NCBI RefSeq assembly: GCF_015207985.1
Contig: NZ_JADEVV010000001.1
Span: 1-64,000, forward strand
Reading direction: 5' to 3'
Origin: Synechocystis salina LEGE 00031
Lineage (GTDB): Bacteria > Cyanobacteriota > Cyanobacteriia > Cyanobacteriales > Microcystaceae
Length of the DNA: 64,000 nt
Shown here: piece after piece, positions 28,162-38,739 of the stretch
Position numbering within the stretch: the stretch's first letter is position 1
How the letters are laid out: each line of letters starts with the position of its first letter
Position numbers and translations under genes: made by a program
The notes under the pieces: model-generated
Database searches by the model: none
What the model saw: only the letters and a program-made list of their open reading frames with translations
Told to the model about the DNA's origin: nothing

Positions 28162-29418
28162 TCATTTTCTGCTGAATGTTGCCGAAGCTGATCCTTCTTT
28201 CTTTAGCAAAGTACAGGCCACAATAATGCCAATAATAGCTAATAAACCCATAGGGTAAAACGCATAGGTGTAGCTACCAAATAAATCTCGAACCCGACCT
28301 GTTACCAAAGTTCCAATTAAAGCCCCCATGCCATAGGCGGTGAAAATAATGCCGTAATTTTGGGCGTACTGGTCAGGATCAAAAAAGCGTAGCGTCATAG
28401 TGGGAGCCATGGCTAACCAACCCCCTAGGCAGAACCAGAATAAACAGAAAGCAATTAAGTAGGTGGCAACCTGCCCGGTTTGAGCATTGATCATTAGAAT
28501 ACAAGCGATCAAAATCAAAACATAGGATAAAATTGCAATGTGGTGGGGCTTAAATTTATCAGCAAGCCAGCCAAATAGCGGACGACTTACTCCGTTAAAG
28601 AGGGCAAATAAGGATACACTACCCGCCGCCACATTGGGATTAATATTAATAATTTCCTGTCCCACCGGACTGGAAATGCCGATGGCACTCAACCCCACTA
28701 ATGCCCCGATGATATAGCAAATCCATAGACCATAAAATGAGCGGGTTTTAAACAAAATTTGGGGATAAACCGGGGTTAAAATAGTTTCAGTATTAGTGAT
28801 TTTCTGGGGTGGTTGCCATCCCCTGGGAGGAAATTTCATCGTTAAAGAAATAGTCAGAATAACCAGAGTGAAGACAATGCCCAAAAGACGCAGGGTAGGG
28901 CGGACAGTATAAACACTAATTAAATGGTTAGCCAGGGGGGCAGTGATCAGGGGAGATAAACCAAAGCCAATAATAGTTAATCCCATCGCTAGTCCTTTTT
29001 TGTCCGGAAACCAGCGGGCCACAACAGCCATAGGAACACCATAAACAATACCAATGCCAATGCCGGTAATTACTCCGTAGGTAAAAATCAAAGTTCCGAC
29101 GTTAGTGGCAAAACTAGATAAAATGTAACCCAAACCGACAATAATACCACCAACAGCAGTGATTTTACGGGTATCAAGGCGGGGAATGTAAAACCCCGTA
29201 ATAGGCATAAAAATGGCATAAAAAACCAACACAAAAGTATAGGGCAGTAAACTAGCTGTTGCACTAATGCCCAATTCATTCTCTAGGGGAGTCCTGAAAA
29301 TACTCCAGGAATATACCGTGCCCAGACAAAGTAAAACAATCATTCCCAATGGAACTAAAAACCATCTACTTCGATGGGCATTTCTCCCTAGAACAGTGAC
29401 CCCTAATTCATTATTCAT
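28162..29418 (-). CDS. MFS transporter of the OFA (oxalate/formate antiporter) family
   Basis: 418 residues from the ATG at 29418; a TTG two codons upstream is less likely. Twelve hydrophobic segments and OFA-type signatures such as LCLGTVYSWSIFRTPLE at the first helix and GIGIGIVYGVPMAVVARWFP around helix 5 are seen. The family exchanges or imports small carboxylates such as oxalate, formate or lactate. The exact substrate is unknown. It converges with the Mrr gene, 21 bases apart. Both may have entered together between uvrA and zwf. Confidence 0.87.
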   Translation of the reverse strand: MNNELGVTVLGRNAHRSRWFLVPLGMIVLLCLGTVYSWSIFRTPLENELGISATASLLPYTFVLVFYAIFMPITGFYIPRLDTRKITAVGGIIVGLGYILSSFATNVGTLIFTYGVITGIGIGIVYGVPMAVVARWFPDKKGLAMGLTIIGFGLSPLITAPLANHLISVYTVRPTLRLLGIVFTLVILTISLTMKFPPRGWQPPQKITNTETILTPVYPQILFKTRSFYGLWICYIIGALVGLSAIGISSPVGQEIININPNVAAGSVSLFALFNGVSRPLFGWLADKFKPHHIAILSYVLILIACILMINAQTGQVATYLIAFCLFWFCLGGWLAMAPTMTLRFFDPDQYAQNYGIIFTAYGMGALIGTLVTGRVRDLFGSYTYAFYPMGLLAIIGIIVACTLLKKEGSASATFSRK

Positions 29419-29510
29419 AAACAATAATTTTTGCAGTCAAAAAATTGCTAATCAGTATCCATAATTAGGGTCGATGTTAACCGGTTGATTAACTTTGGTT
29501 TACTAGCGAT

Positions 29511-31040
29511 CTATAACCTGCGCCAACGACGGCCATCCTTATTAATTAACCATTCCGCCTCTGCCGGTTCCCAGGTGCCAGCTTCGTACAAAGGCATGGA
29601 AAGGGGATCACTGGGGGCATCCCAAGCTGATAACACCGGAGTTACTACCCGCCAAGCTTCTTCCACCTCATCAGCCCTAGTGAAGAGGGTTTGATCCCCC
29701 AACATACAATCCAGTAAGAGACGATGATAAGCATCAGCCGTGGCCACCCCAAAGGAAGAACCATAGCTAAAATCCATATCCACGGTGCGGGTACGCAATT
29801 CTGAACCAGGCATCTTTGCTTCAAAGCGGAGAGAAATACCTTCGTTGGGCTGAATTCGCAGACTCAACACATTGGGGTTAGCTTGGTGAGCCACGGATTG
29901 AAAAATTAACAATGGAACTTCCCGGAATTGAATGGCGATCTCACTCACTTTTTTGGGCATACGCTTGCCGGTGCGGAGATAAAAGGGGACTCCCTGCCAA
30001 CGCCAGTTATCCACCATTAACTTGAGGGCGACAAAGGTGGGGGTGGTAGAAGTGGGAGCTACCCCTGATTCTTCCCGATAGCCGGGGACTGGTTTGCCGC
30101 CCATCCAACCCGCTTTATATTGACCACGGATGCCAGCATTTTCCAGGTTATTAATATCTGCCAAACGGGTAGCCTGTAAAACTTTAACCTTTTCGTTGCG
30201 AATACTATCTGCATCAATGGCGTTGGGGGGGTCCATGGCGGTCAAGCAAAACAGTTGCAACAGGTGGTTCTGCACCATGTCCCGCAGGGCACCGGCAGAT
30301 TCGTAATAACCAGCCCGTTCTTCTACACCTACCGTTTCTGCCACCGTAATTTGTACGTGGTCGACAAACTGGCGATTCCACAATGGTTCAAAAATTGCAT
30401 TGGCAAAGCGGAATACCATCAGGTTCTGCACCGTTTCTTTGCCCAAATAATGGTCGATGCGATATACCTGATTTTCTTTACAAACCCCCTGCACCACTCG
30501 GTTAAGGTTTTGGGCTGAGCTTAAATCTCGACCAAAGGGCTTTTCGATCACAATCCGGCTTTTTATCGGATCACTAAGCATCCCCGCCGCCCCCAATTGT
30601 TTAATACCTGGGGGAAAGAAGTTGGGGGAAACGGCTAAATAGAAGACCCGATTGCCCCTGGTGTTGCGTTTTTCATCTAATTCCGCCAGGAAGTTTTTCA
30701 ATTTGAGATAGCTTTCTGGGTCGTCCATGTTGCCGGAGCAATAAAATAGACCCTGGGCAAACTCATTCCACAGGTCCTCGCTACCAATGCCGGTGGAAAA
30801 TTCTTCGATGCCCTTACGCATCTGCTCACGAAAATGGTCGTGGCTCCAGTCCCTTCTAGCAAAACCGACAACTGTTAACTCCGGGGGTAAACGACGCTCC
30901 CGTTTCATTTGGTAGATGGCTGGCACCAGTTTTCGTTGGGTCAGGTCTCCCGATGCGCCAAAAATGGTCAAAATGAGGGGTTCTGGAGTGCGTTCTTGGC
31001 GGAGTCCAGTGCGGAAGGGATTTTCGAGTAGCGTTACCAT
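29511..31040 (-). CDS. zwf: Zwf, glucose-6-phosphate 1-dehydrogenase
   Basis: 509 residues, standard length. It oxidises glucose 6-phosphate with NADP+ as first step of the oxidative pentose phosphate pathway, used in the dark. Visible are the Rossmann start [17 protein letters not shown], the substrate site [13 protein letters not shown], and [11 protein letters not shown]. Cyanobacterial Zwf is redox-controlled through cysteines and the OpcA protein; Cys residues occur here at FYCSGN and GVCKEN among others. opcA is not adjacent. It is followed upstream (minus direction) by cysK with about 100 bases between. Confidence 0.97.
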   Translation of the reverse strand: MVTLLENPFRTGLRQERTPEPLILTIFGASGDLTQRKLVPAIYQMKRERRLPPELTVVGFARRDWSHDHFREQMRKGIEEFSTGIGSEDLWNEFAQGLFYCSGNMDDPESYLKLKNFLAELDEKRNTRGNRVFYLAVSPNFFPPGIKQLGAAGMLSDPIKSRIVIEKPFGRDLSSAQNLNRVVQGVCKENQVYRIDHYLGKETVQNLMVFRFANAIFEPLWNRQFVDHVQITVAETVGVEERAGYYESAGALRDMVQNHLLQLFCLTAMDPPNAIDADSIRNEKVKVLQATRLADINNLENAGIRGQYKAGWMGGKPVPGYREESGVAPTSTTPTFVALKLMVDNWRWQGVPFYLRTGKRMPKKVSEIAIQFREVPLLIFQSVAHQANPNVLSLRIQPNEGISLRFEAKMPGSELRTRTVDMDFSYGSSFGVATADAYHRLLLDCMLGDQTLFTRADEVEEAWRVVTPVLSAWDAPSDPLSMPLYEAGTWEPAEAEWLINKDGRRWRRL

Positions 31041-31139
31041 AGGGAATGCTCGTATTGTGTGACCACTTACGCTTTAAAATAACTCACAATTCCCGAAAGT
31101 TTTCTTTTTCCGGCAAAGTTTTCAGGAAAAATTCTTTTC

Positions 31140-32078
31140 CTAGTCCAAATCCTGAAATAGGGGGGTGCTGAGGTATCTTTCCCCAAAACTAGGTTGGATC
31201 ATAACAATTAATTTATCTTTATTGGCAGGTCTTTTTCCCACTTTGATGGCCGCCGCTAGAGCTGCCCCGGTGGAAATCCCCGACAATAAACCTTCTTCCC
31301 TGGCTAATCTACGGCCGTAGGCGATCGCCTCTTGGTCAGTAACGGTAATTACTTCATCAATTAAATCCACATCCAGCACTTCGGGAATAAAGCCTGCCCC
31401 AATGCCTTGGATTTTGTGGGGACCTGGTTTCCCCCCCGATAAGACCGGACTATTTTGGGGTTCCACGGCGATCGCCTGAAAAGTAGGCTTTTTCTCCTTC
31501 AATACAGAAGCAACCCCGGTAATTGTGCCACCAGTGCCTACCCCCGCCACCAAAAAATCAATGGCTCCGTCCGTATCTTGCCAAATTTCCAATGCCGTAG
31601 TTTGTTGATGAATTTGAGGATTAGCCGGATTATCAAACTGTTGCAACATATAGGCATTGGGTAAACTTTCCGCCAATTCCTGGGCCCTTCTAATGCACCC
31701 GCCCATACCTTCTCCCCCTGGGGTGAGTTCCAATTTGGCTCCATAGGCTTTTAACATAGCCCGTCGTTCTTGGCTCATGGTTTCTGGCATGGTCAAAATT
31801 AATTGATAACCCTTGGCCGCCGCCACCATGGCGAGGGCAATACCTGTATTACCGGAAGTGGGCTCAATCAACAGAGTCCTGCCTGGTTCAATCAACCCTT
31901 CCTGTTCTGCCCGGTTAATCATATTGACGCCAATGCGGTCTTTTACCGACGCCGCCGGGTTCATCCCTTCTAACTTGACTACAATTTGAGCTTCACACCC
32001 CTCGGATTTGGGAATACGATTGAGGCGAACTAGAGGAGTACGACCAATTAACTCCGTAACATTGCTGGCAATTTTCAT
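31140..32078 (-). CDS. cysK: CysK, cysteine synthase A (O-acetylserine sulfhydrylase)
   Basis: 312 residues from the ATG at 32078; a 24-codon extension to 32150 would cover the terminator of the upstream porin and is rejected. The enzyme makes cysteine from O-acetylserine and sulfide with PLP. The PLP lysine is in AASVKDRIG, the substrate loop is TSGNTG, and the phosphate-binding loop is [10 protein letters not shown]. The C-terminal part has GISTGAA. Soluble homodimer. It lies between the zwf gene and the porin gene, all on the minus strand. Confidence 0.96.
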   Translation of the reverse strand: MKIASNVTELIGRTPLVRLNRIPKSEGCEAQIVVKLEGMNPAASVKDRIGVNMINRAEQEGLIEPGRTLLIEPTSGNTGIALAMVAAAKGYQLILTMPETMSQERRAMLKAYGAKLELTPGGEGMGGCIRRAQELAESLPNAYMLQQFDNPANPQIHQQTTALEIWQDTDGAIDFLVAGVGTGGTITGVASVLKEKKPTFQAIAVEPQNSPVLSGGKPGPHKIQGIGAGFIPEVLDVDLIDEVITVTDQEAIAYGRRLAREEGLLSGISTGAALAAAIKVGKRPANKDKLIVMIQPSFGERYLSTPLFQDLD

Positions 32079-32124
32079 AGATAAGGGGCTACTAAGAGAG
32101 GAAATCTGCCTGCATCTTACAACG

Positions 32125-32146
32125 AAAAACCCCACCAAAGGCGGGG
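32125..32146 (-). terminator. Terminator downstream of the SLH porin gene
   Basis: On the minus strand CCCCGCC (32146-32140) pairs with GGTGGGG (32136-32130) around a TTT loop and is followed by TTTTTCG. It lies 60 bases past the porin stop and just before the cysK start. Confidence 0.85.
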
Positions 32147-32204
32147 TCAAAGAGTTATTAGAGCTTAACTTTCAAATAAGTATCCTAGGAAGATGAACTT
32201 AGGA

Positions 32205-34097
32205 TTAGAAAGTGAAGGTACCACGGATGGTGCCAATGAAGGCGTCAGTGGCGTTGGTGGTCTGTTCAGGCTTGGAGATCCAGATTACACCAGGGGTCAA
32301 AGAAAGGTTGTCGGTCAGTTGATACTTGTAGAACAATTCAACTTGGACAGGGTTAGCGGTGGTTACAAAGGTGGTGCCTAAAGTACCGTTGGTGAAACCA
32401 GAAACATAGGGTTGAACACCAGCAAAGATACCAAGCACGTTACCTTCTTTACCAAGGTCGGGGAAGGCAAAGCCACCACCGTAGGTCCAGATGTCACCGT
32501 TGTCCTTACCAATCAAAGTTACGTTGGTGTAGCTACCATAGGCACTGAAGCTCAACCAGTCAGCAACGTTCCAAGCCATTTGGATACCATAGCTGTTGGT
32601 TTGTTTACCACCGAAGTCGTAGGGGTTGACAACGTTACCCGAAGCAGTACCACCACTGACATTACCGTTGTAGGTAGCTGCATCTACGGGGGGAGCACCT
32701 ACGCCCAAACCGTTAACAAAGGAATCGTTCAATTCAGAACGGTTGAGGTTAGCGGCAGTCGTACCAACAATACCCTGGGTGCCACCTTTACCGAAGATAG
32801 CGGCATCGGGGGTGGTGTAGGCATTAACGTAGGTGAAACCTAGGCTGACCCGGTCAAAAATATTGGTGGTAATCTGGGCCAAGGCACCGTAGCCACCGTT
32901 AAACAGACCATTGCCACCACTGCTGAAGTCGTAGTTATTACCGGTAGCAGGGTTGGTCACGGAGCTGCCGCTGCTGGGGTTGGCACCAGTGCTAGCCAAG
33001 TAACCCAAGCTCAAGGAAGTGGGTCCTAAGAGGTTGCTGAGGAAGCCCAACTCAAGGCTAGTACCTATACCGGTACCACCACCAATGGAGTAGATGGGGT
33101 TCTGGGCAGTGAATTGGCTCAAGGAACCTTTACCACCGGTGTAGTCATCGAAGTAGGGGTTCAGGGTGGGAACGAAGTCATCCCAGATACCACCAAAGGC
33201 AGCGATGTAGTTGTTGAGACGGAAGTTGGTGCCTAAATCGAGGGGTACATAGTAGGCCAACCAGTCGACGGCGACGTTATTGTTATCGCCGGGGGAGAGT
33301 TGGTGCACCTGGGTGAAGGTGGGGCTTTCATAGTAGTTGCCGACAATACCAATGGGGTTACCGGTCTCGGGATCGATAACGTTTTGGGTGGGGTAGAAGC
33401 TCTTGAAGCGATTATTGCTACCAGCGGCAAGACGAGTAACCAACAGGTCTTCACCGGAAAAACTGGTGTTGAACTGTAAACGAACCCGGTTTTGGAATAC
33501 AGCCTGGTTGTTGTCGCTCTGGTTGTTGAGGGTGTTTTTGGTACCAAAGATGGCGGTGGGAGCAAAAATCACTTCCCCGGTCAATTTGGTGGTGGTAGAA
33601 AACTGATGGTCTTCCAGGAAGGAGGTGCGGGCTTCAAGGTTGTCAACTCGAGCACCCAAAGCAGCCAATTCTGCTTCGAATTCCTGCATGAGGCGTTTTA
33701 GTTTGTCGATGTCCTCACGGAGAACCGCCACATTTTCCTGAATTAAACGTTCCATAACGTTCATACAGGCGTTAAGACCAGCGGCAAATTCCCAACGGCT
33801 GAGGGCCCGATCGCCACGGAAGGTGCGGTCAGGGTAACCAACGATACAACCGTAGCGTTCCACCAAGCTCTTGAGCGCTTCATAGGCCCAGGCGGTGGGT
33901 TGCACATCGCGGAGTTCGCTGACGCTGGTTACTTGATCAACACTGGAGAGTTGACCTTCAGCGGTGTATTGATCTAATTGGTCTAAAACTTGAGCATTCG
34001 TAACGTTGTCGGGAGCGGCGTTAGCAGCACCAGCCACAAGGGCGGCACCGATCACAGCGGGACTCACTAACAGGGACTTCCAAGATAGTTTAAGCAT
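32205..34097 (-). CDS. Major outer membrane porin with SLH domain (Som/OprB family)
   Basis: 630 residues from the ATG at 34097, preceded by GAGGAAAAGC; this equals the length I remember for Slr1841 of PCC 6803, an abundant outer-membrane protein. Order: signal peptide (about 1-25, ending near GAANAA), SLH domain binding peptidoglycan-linked polysaccharide (VTSVSELRDVQPTAWAYEAL, GYPDRTFRGDRALSRWEFA), a coiled coil (about residues 115-150), then a beta barrel ending in the typical C-terminal Phe (GTFTF). It forms narrow channels for ions and small solutes. A terminator follows. Confidence 0.93.
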   Translation of the reverse strand: MLKLSWKSLLVSPAVIGAALVAGAANAAPDNVTNAQVLDQLDQYTAEGQLSSVDQVTSVSELRDVQPTAWAYEALKSLVERYGCIVGYPDRTFRGDRALSRWEFAAGLNACMNVMERLIQENVAVLREDIDKLKRLMQEFEAELAALGARVDNLEARTSFLEDHQFSTTTKLTGEVIFAPTAIFGTKNTLNNQSDNNQAVFQNRVRLQFNTSFSGEDLLVTRLAAGSNNRFKSFYPTQNVIDPETGNPIGIVGNYYESPTFTQVHQLSPGDNNNVAVDWLAYYVPLDLGTNFRLNNYIAAFGGIWDDFVPTLNPYFDDYTGGKGSLSQFTAQNPIYSIGGGTGIGTSLELGFLSNLLGPTSLSLGYLASTGANPSSGSSVTNPATGNNYDFSSGGNGLFNGGYGALAQITTNIFDRVSLGFTYVNAYTTPDAAIFGKGGTQGIVGTTAANLNRSELNDSFVNGLGVGAPPVDAATYNGNVSGGTASGNVVNPYDFGGKQTNSYGIQMAWNVADWLSFSAYGSYTNVTLIGKDNGDIWTYGGGFAFPDLGKEGNVLGIFAGVQPYVSGFTNGTLGTTFVTTANPVQVELFYKYQLTDNLSLTPGVIWISKPEQTTNATDAFIGTIRGTFTF

Positions 34098-34444
34098 TTT
34101 TAGCTTTTCCTCACACCTAATAATGACTACGGGAACCAAGTCCTATACTCAGTAACACATTGTACACGTTTTTTTCGAAAGAGTGGGAGAAGTTGACAAT
34201 TTTCTTTAGATTCATGGTGAATGCTAAGTTTAGCAAGGCCATTGGGCTGTTTTGCAGACTCGGTTTAGGGTGCCGGAGCCACAATCAGTTTTGGCAAAGA
34301 AAAACCGCCTACAGCTTCTGCTCACGGAACGATGATGTTGATGATTAATAACAGATTATAGTTGCTATTTTGATGATGGCTAGGGTGAGGGTCAGTTTTC
34401 TGGCTGGCCCCCTCGGCTTGATCGAGGAGATAGCTGACCATTTC
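34098..34444. other. Intergenic region upstream of the porin gene
   Basis: 347 bases between the end of the glycerate kinase gene and the porin gene, both on the minus strand. It must contain the porin promoter. TACAAT on the minus strand (34164-34159) is a possible -10 box, without a convincing -35. The porin leader would be about 55 bases. No RNA gene or coding frame is supported. Confidence 0.4.
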
Positions 34445-35563
34445 CTAATCTATCAGGTTGATCAGATATTGTTTGACCTCAACAAGTCTCCGTTGCAAAG
34501 CCCATTGAGGATTGTTCAAGGCTGTGGTTGGAAAAATATCGCTGCCCACTAGGGTAAAAATTTGCTTTAGGTTGGACGGGGTTTTTGTTTGGTTTTCTTG
34601 ACTTTGCCCCGCCACCACGATCGCCGGTTTCCCCATAGCTTGTGCCAGCTCAATGACCCTCCCCACAACTTTGCCCTGGTGAGATTGGCCATCGAAGCAA
34701 CCTTCCCCGGTTACCACTAGGTCGCATTGGGCCATGGCTTGTTCCAGCCCCGTCAACTGGGCGATCGCCGTAAACCCTGACTCGATAGTGGCCTTGAGGG
34801 CCCAGGCAACGCCCCCACCAATCCCCCCAGCGGCACCGGCTCCGGAAAAATTAAGCTCAAAGCCATCCCTTTTTCTGACTACCTGAGCAAAATGTTCCAG
34901 CCCACGATCTAAGCGTTGCACCATGGCTGGATCTGCCCCTTTTTGGGGAGCATAAACAAAGGCGGCCCCATTGGAACCATGAAAAGGATTGGTCACATCA
35001 CATAACAGGGCGATCTGGGGAAAAGTATTTAACATTGGGGGAATAATTTCGGTGACTTTTTCCAGACCTTGTCCTCCCCACCCGACAGATTGGTCTTGAT
35101 AATCTAAAAACCGCCAACCCAACGCCATCAGCAAACCTAAACCGCCATCATTGGTGGCTGAACCACCGATCGCCAGTTGAATGTGTTTTGCTCCCCGCTG
35201 GACAGCATGGGCAATTAATTCCCCAGTGCCGTAGCTAGTGGTAATTTCCGGATTACGTTTCCCCATGGGGACCAAAGGTAAACCGCTGGCCTGGGCCATT
35301 TCAATGACCGCTGTTTCCTTTTCTGCTAACCATAAATAACGGGCGTCAACCTTTTGACCAGGCAATGGGCCCTGTACCCGCACCGTTTGCCATTGGCTAT
35401 CGAGATTATGGGCGATCGCCTCTAGAGTTCCTTCCCCGCCATCGGCCAAGGGATGGGCAACACAGTCAAATTCTGGTGCTAAAACTTCCGATGTAATACG
35501 GCAAACCTCCCCAGCGGAGAGAGTCCCTTTAAACGAGTCTGGTGCAATCAGGATTCGGCGCAT
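34445..35563 (-). CDS. Glycerate kinase (GlxK/GckA superfamily 1)
   Basis: 372 residues. It phosphorylates D-glycerate; in cyanobacteria the product 3-phosphoglycerate closes the photorespiratory glycerate pathway, though this family often yields 2-phosphoglycerate. The conserved start RRILIAPDSFKGTLSA, the block HPLADGGEGTLEAIA, GGSATNDGGLGLLMALGW and the C-terminal VVTGEGCFDGQSHQGKVVG are all intact. It sits next to carboxysome shell genes, which fits a photorespiration link. The ATG at 35563 agrees with the family start. Confidence 0.9.
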   Translation of the reverse strand: MRRILIAPDSFKGTLSAGEVCRITSEVLAPEFDCVAHPLADGGEGTLEAIAHNLDSQWQTVRVQGPLPGQKVDARYLWLAEKETAVIEMAQASGLPLVPMGKRNPEITTSYGTGELIAHAVQRGAKHIQLAIGGSATNDGGLGLLMALGWRFLDYQDQSVGWGGQGLEKVTEIIPPMLNTFPQIALLCDVTNPFHGSNGAAFVYAPQKGADPAMVQRLDRGLEHFAQVVRKRDGFELNFSGAGAAGGIGGGVAWALKATIESGFTAIAQLTGLEQAMAQCDLVVTGEGCFDGQSHQGKVVGRVIELAQAMGKPAIVVAGQSQENQTKTPSNLKQIFTLVGSDIFPTTALNNPQWALQRRLVEVKQYLINLID

Positions 35564-35627
35564 CAGGGCATCTTCCAGCCTCCCCTATCCACACCTGTTG
35601 CACTTTCTTACGAACTAACGAAAAAAA

Positions 35628-35966
35628 TTAACGACGATTCAGACCTTCCGCGGCTTCTCGGAAAGGCTCCACCTCAGGACTAAAATCAATAGGCAGAACC
35701 GCTACGACGTTTTCGTGGGGCCGGGGAATAATCACCCAGGTTTTCACATCTGCCCCTTCCGTGCGGTTAATGGCATCAATACCCGCCGCCATGGCAGTTT
35801 TCACTTCCTGCACATCTCCACGAATGTTAAGGGTGAACCGAGCACTCCCTGCCCGAATGTAGCCCACAATGGTAATCCTACCGGCCTTAACCATGGCATC
35901 AGCAGCGGCAAGAATACCGGGAAAACCAATGGTTTCAATGGAACCGACGGCGGATTGGGCGGACAT
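35628..35966 (-). CDS. ccmK4: CcmK4, beta-carboxysome shell hexamer protein
   Basis: 112 residues, one BMC domain: SIETIGFPGILAAADAMVKA at the start and ADVKTWVIIPRPHENV near the end. CcmK proteins form hexagonal tiles with a central pore in the carboxysome shell. The pore loop region here is NIRGD-type (FTLNIRGDV) rather than the KIGS loop of the main shell proteins CcmK1/2, as expected for the accessory paralogue. It lies just downstream of ccmK3 on the same strand, away from the main ccm operon. The ATG at 35966 has AAGGAG upstream. Confidence 0.95.
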   Translation of the reverse strand: MSAQSAVGSIETIGFPGILAAADAMVKAGRITIVGYIRAGSARFTLNIRGDVQEVKTAMAAGIDAINRTEGADVKTWVIIPRPHENVVAVLPIDFSPEVEPFREAAEGLNRR

Positions 35967-36120
35967 ATTTTTCTCCTTGACAGTGGCGGCAAAAACTAAA
36001 GGACAGGTCGAACCAAAACCCTCGACTTAACGACTGGTCGGGGTGGAGATTAGCGAGAATCCCATGGTCAACTATAGGCTAAGTGGTGTACATCGGACCA
36101 CGACGGCAGCAAAGTCTCCG

Positions 36121-36432
36121 TTAGGTGCGGAAGCGAGCTACTTTTTCTGTGTATTCCACCGGCAGAACCGCCAGGACATTTTCGGGTGGATTGGGGACGA
36201 TGTAGTGGCTGACAATTTCTCCCCCCATAACGGATTCATTGACCGCGGCTAGACCCATCTTCATCGAGAGATTGACCTCCGACACTGGACCCCTTATTGC
36301 GACCACAAAATTTCCCCGTTCCGCCAAGTCATAGTACACCAGGGTCACTCTTCCCCCTTTGAGCATGGCATCGGCGGCGGCCAGAACGGAGGGAAAGCCA
36401 AGAGTTTGTATAACGCCAACGGCCTGGGGCAT
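36121..36432 (-). CDS. ccmK3: CcmK3, accessory beta-carboxysome shell protein
   Basis: 103 residues from the ATG at 36432, with AGAGGAATTTCCC upstream; an 11-codon extension to 36465 is unlikely. BMC domain: AVGVIQTLGFPSVLAAADAM, then a charged segment YYDLAERGNFVVAIRG that differs from CcmK4. Published work on CcmK3 shows it does not form homohexamers well but joins CcmK4 in mixed hexamers, adding pores with other selectivity. The pairing of the two genes 154 bases apart supports that. Confidence 0.93.
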   Translation of the reverse strand: MPQAVGVIQTLGFPSVLAAADAMLKGGRVTLVYYDLAERGNFVVAIRGPVSEVNLSMKMGLAAVNESVMGGEIVSHYIVPNPPENVLAVLPVEYTEKVARFRT

Positions 36433-36808
36433 GGGAAATTCCTCTGGGGGGACGGATGGGAACAATCAATCATCAATCGGACTGGGTAAGCGAGGATTAG
36501 AACTCAGCTAGCCTTTCATCCTATCAAAAACGTGGCACGGGCAAATCAACACGCAAGGTGCCAGGGCTGTTAACCAGGGGAATTGGTTGCTTGGGCAGGG
36601 AACAACGAATAGCTTTCGAGCTGGTGCCCTAATCGATGCCTACCTTGCCCCCTGACTAAAATCCCCGCTATGGGGGCCAGTCAGTGTGTCAAAATACTAG
36701 ATTGTTGTGCCCCGATCGCCCTTGCTTGTTTTATCTTTACGGATCAGCGGGGGGAGATGCGGCGGCGGTCCAAATCGTTACTACAAACTAAGTTTTCCCC
36801 CAGAAATC
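36433..36808. other. Divergent intergenic region ccmK3-pdhB
   Basis: 376 bases holding the promoters of the ccmK3-ccmK4 unit (minus) and of pdhB (plus). Part of it is open in frame with pdhB from 36707 but shows no conserved sequence. I see no HLR1 pair, riboswitch or RNA gene. Confidence 0.4.
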
Positions 36809-37783
36809 ATGGCTGAGACCCTACTGTTTGCCGCCCTACGCCAAGCCCTTGACGAAGAAATGGGACGGGATGTCAACGTCCTTGTGCTGGGAGAAGATGT
36901 GGGGCACTATGGCGGTTCCTACAAGGTGACCAAGGATTTGTACGAAAAGTATGGCGAAATGCGGGTGTTGGATACCCCGATCGCCGAAAACAGTTTCACC
37001 GGCATGGCGGTGGGGGCGGCCATGACAGGATTACGCCCAGTCATTGAAGGCATGAACATGGGTTTCCTACTGTTGGCGTTTAACCAAATTGCCAACAATG
37101 CCGGCATGTTGCGCTACACTTCCGGCGGTAATTACCAAATTCCCATGGTCATTAGGGGGCCTGGGGGCGTAGGCCGGCAGTTAGGGGCAGAGCACTCCCA
37201 ACGGTTGGAGGCCTATTTCCATGCAGTGCCGGGGCTAAAAATTGTGGCTTGCTCCACCCCCTATAATGCCAAGGGTCTGCTCAAGGCGGCCATTCGGGAC
37301 AATAACCCAGTGTTATTTTTTGAGCACGTACTGCTGTACAACCTGAAGGAAAATCTGCCCGACTACGAATATATTGTGCCCTTGGATAAAGCGGAAGTGG
37401 TGCGCCCTGGCAAAGACGTGACCATTTTGACCTATTCCCGCATGCGTCACCATTGCTTACAGGCCCTCAAAACCTTGGAAAAAGAAGGTTACGACCCGGA
37501 AGTAATCGACTTGATTTCCCTCAAGCCCTTTGACATGGAAACCATTAGCGCTTCGGTGAAGAAAACCCATCGGGTAATTATTGTCGAAGAATGTATGAAG
37601 ACTGGCGGCATTGGGGCAGAACTAATCGCCCTCATCAATGACCATCTCTTTGATGAATTGGACGCTCCGGTGGTGCGCCTTTCTTCCCAGGATATTCCCA
37701 CCCCCTATAACGGCATGTTGGAACGGCTGACCATTGTCCAACCACCCCAAATTGTCGACGCAGTCAAGGCGATCGTCGGTTAA
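36809..37783 (+). CDS. pdhB: PdhB, pyruvate dehydrogenase E1 component beta subunit
   Basis: 324 residues from the ATG at 36809, matching the usual family start [18 protein letters not shown]. With PdhA it decarboxylates pyruvate using thiamine diphosphate and reductively acetylates lipoyl-E2, giving acetyl-CoA. The TPP-interacting glutamate lies in [14 protein letters not shown]; other marks are [13 protein letters not shown] and [13 protein letters not shown]. pdhA is not adjacent, usual in cyanobacteria. Its stop overlaps that of manR on the other strand by 4 bases. Confidence 0.95.
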   Translation: MAETLLFAALRQALDEEMGRDVNVLVLGEDVGHYGGSYKVTKDLYEKYGEMRVLDTPIAENSFTGMAVGAAMTGLRPVIEGMNMGFLLLAFNQIANNAGMLRYTSGGNYQIPMVIRGPGGVGRQLGAEHSQRLEAYFHAVPGLKIVACSTPYNAKGLLKAAIRDNNPVLFFEHVLLYNLKENLPDYEYIVPLDKAEVVRPGKDVTILTYSRMRHHCLQALKTLEKEGYDPEVIDLISLKPFDMETISASVKKTHRVIIVEECMKTGGIGAELIALINDHLFDELDAPVVRLSSQDIPTPYNGMLERLTIVQPPQIVDAVKAIVG

Positions 37784-38478
37784 TAGGCTTCGAAGCAATA
37801 GCCCTTGCCGTAAACAGAATTAATCAGGCGGGGGGTATTGGGCTGTTCAATTTTGCGTCGTAGCAACCGCACTAGGGCGGCCAAAACGTTGCTACTGGGG
37901 GGGGATTCTCCCGGCCAGAGGCGAGCGTAAATTTCCTCGTGGCTCAAAATTTGCCCCGGGGCCTGAAGGAACAGACTCAGCAAGGCCACTTCCTTTTCCG
38001 ACAGGGCAATGCGTTGACCTTGACAATAGGCCACTTGATTAGCCACATCTAGGCTGACGTTGTTGACACTAAGCACATTGCTTTTACCTGGAATTTCTGG
38101 AGAGATTTCTCCTTGGCCTTGCCGTCGCAATAGGGCTCGCACCCTGGCTAAAAGTTCCCGTAATTCAAAGGGTTTAATTAAATAGTCATCTCCACCGGCA
38201 TCTAAGCCCGCCACCCGGTCATCGAGAGTATCTTTAGCAGTGAGAAATAAAACCGGCGTTGACCTTCCCAGAGCCCTAATTTGACGACAAATTTCCAACC
38301 CAGATACCTGGGGCAACATCCAGTCAAGGATTAATAAATCATATTGACCGGCGATCGCCATGGCTAAACCCATTTGCCCTTGGTCGGCCACATCAGTGCG
38401 ATAACCCTGATGCCCTAATGCTTTGCTTAAAGGTTCCGTTAAAGCATTTTCGTCGTCCACTAAAAGAATATTGGCCAT
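37780..38478 (-). CDS. manR: ManR, OmpR-family response regulator of manganese homeostasis
   Basis: 232 residues from the ATG at 38478. The receiver domain has the acidic pair (VDDEN), phospho-acceptor Asp in [12 protein letters not shown], and Lys in YLIKPFE. A winged-helix DNA-binding domain follows ([34 protein letters not shown]). In PCC 6803 the orthologue at this locus (slr1837) is ManR, which with sensor ManS represses the mntCAB manganese transporter when manganese is plentiful. Manganese matters for photosystem II. manS is not nearby, as in PCC 6803. The name rests on remembered synteny as well as domain match. Confidence 0.85.
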   Translation of the reverse strand: MANILLVDDENALTEPLSKALGHQGYRTDVADQGQMGLAMAIAGQYDLLILDWMLPQVSGLEICRQIRALGRSTPVLFLTAKDTLDDRVAGLDAGGDDYLIKPFELRELLARVRALLRRQGQGEISPEIPGKSNVLSVNNVSLDVANQVAYCQGQRIALSEKEVALLSLFLQAPGQILSHEEIYARLWPGESPPSSNVLAALVRLLRRKIEQPNTPRLINSVYGKGYCFEAY

Positions 38479-38739
38479 GGCTAATTCTCTTCCCACAAAT
38501 AGACCACCCATCCCTGGAACCAAATATGATTCCGACTGACTTACTAATTAATTTTATAATTGATTGAAAAAGTTATTCCCACAGCATTCAGTATTTCTAG
38601 TGATGTCTGATCGTGGATGTCAAGCTTAGGGATGGAGCTAACAAAATCAAGGACGGAGAAAATGGAATGGTATTTGCGAATGACATTGAATAATAGCAAA
38701 TAACAGCGTTCCATTCTTTTATTTACAATAGGTTGCTCA

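Noticed and set aside
32412..32843. 143-codon frame on the plus strand inside the porin gene
   Set aside because: Antisense shadow of a highly biased, abundant protein gene; Thr/Val-rich and without family features.
34160..34348. Frame of 62 codons upstream of the porin gene
   Set aside because: No ribosome site or conserved look; likely chance in the porin promoter region.
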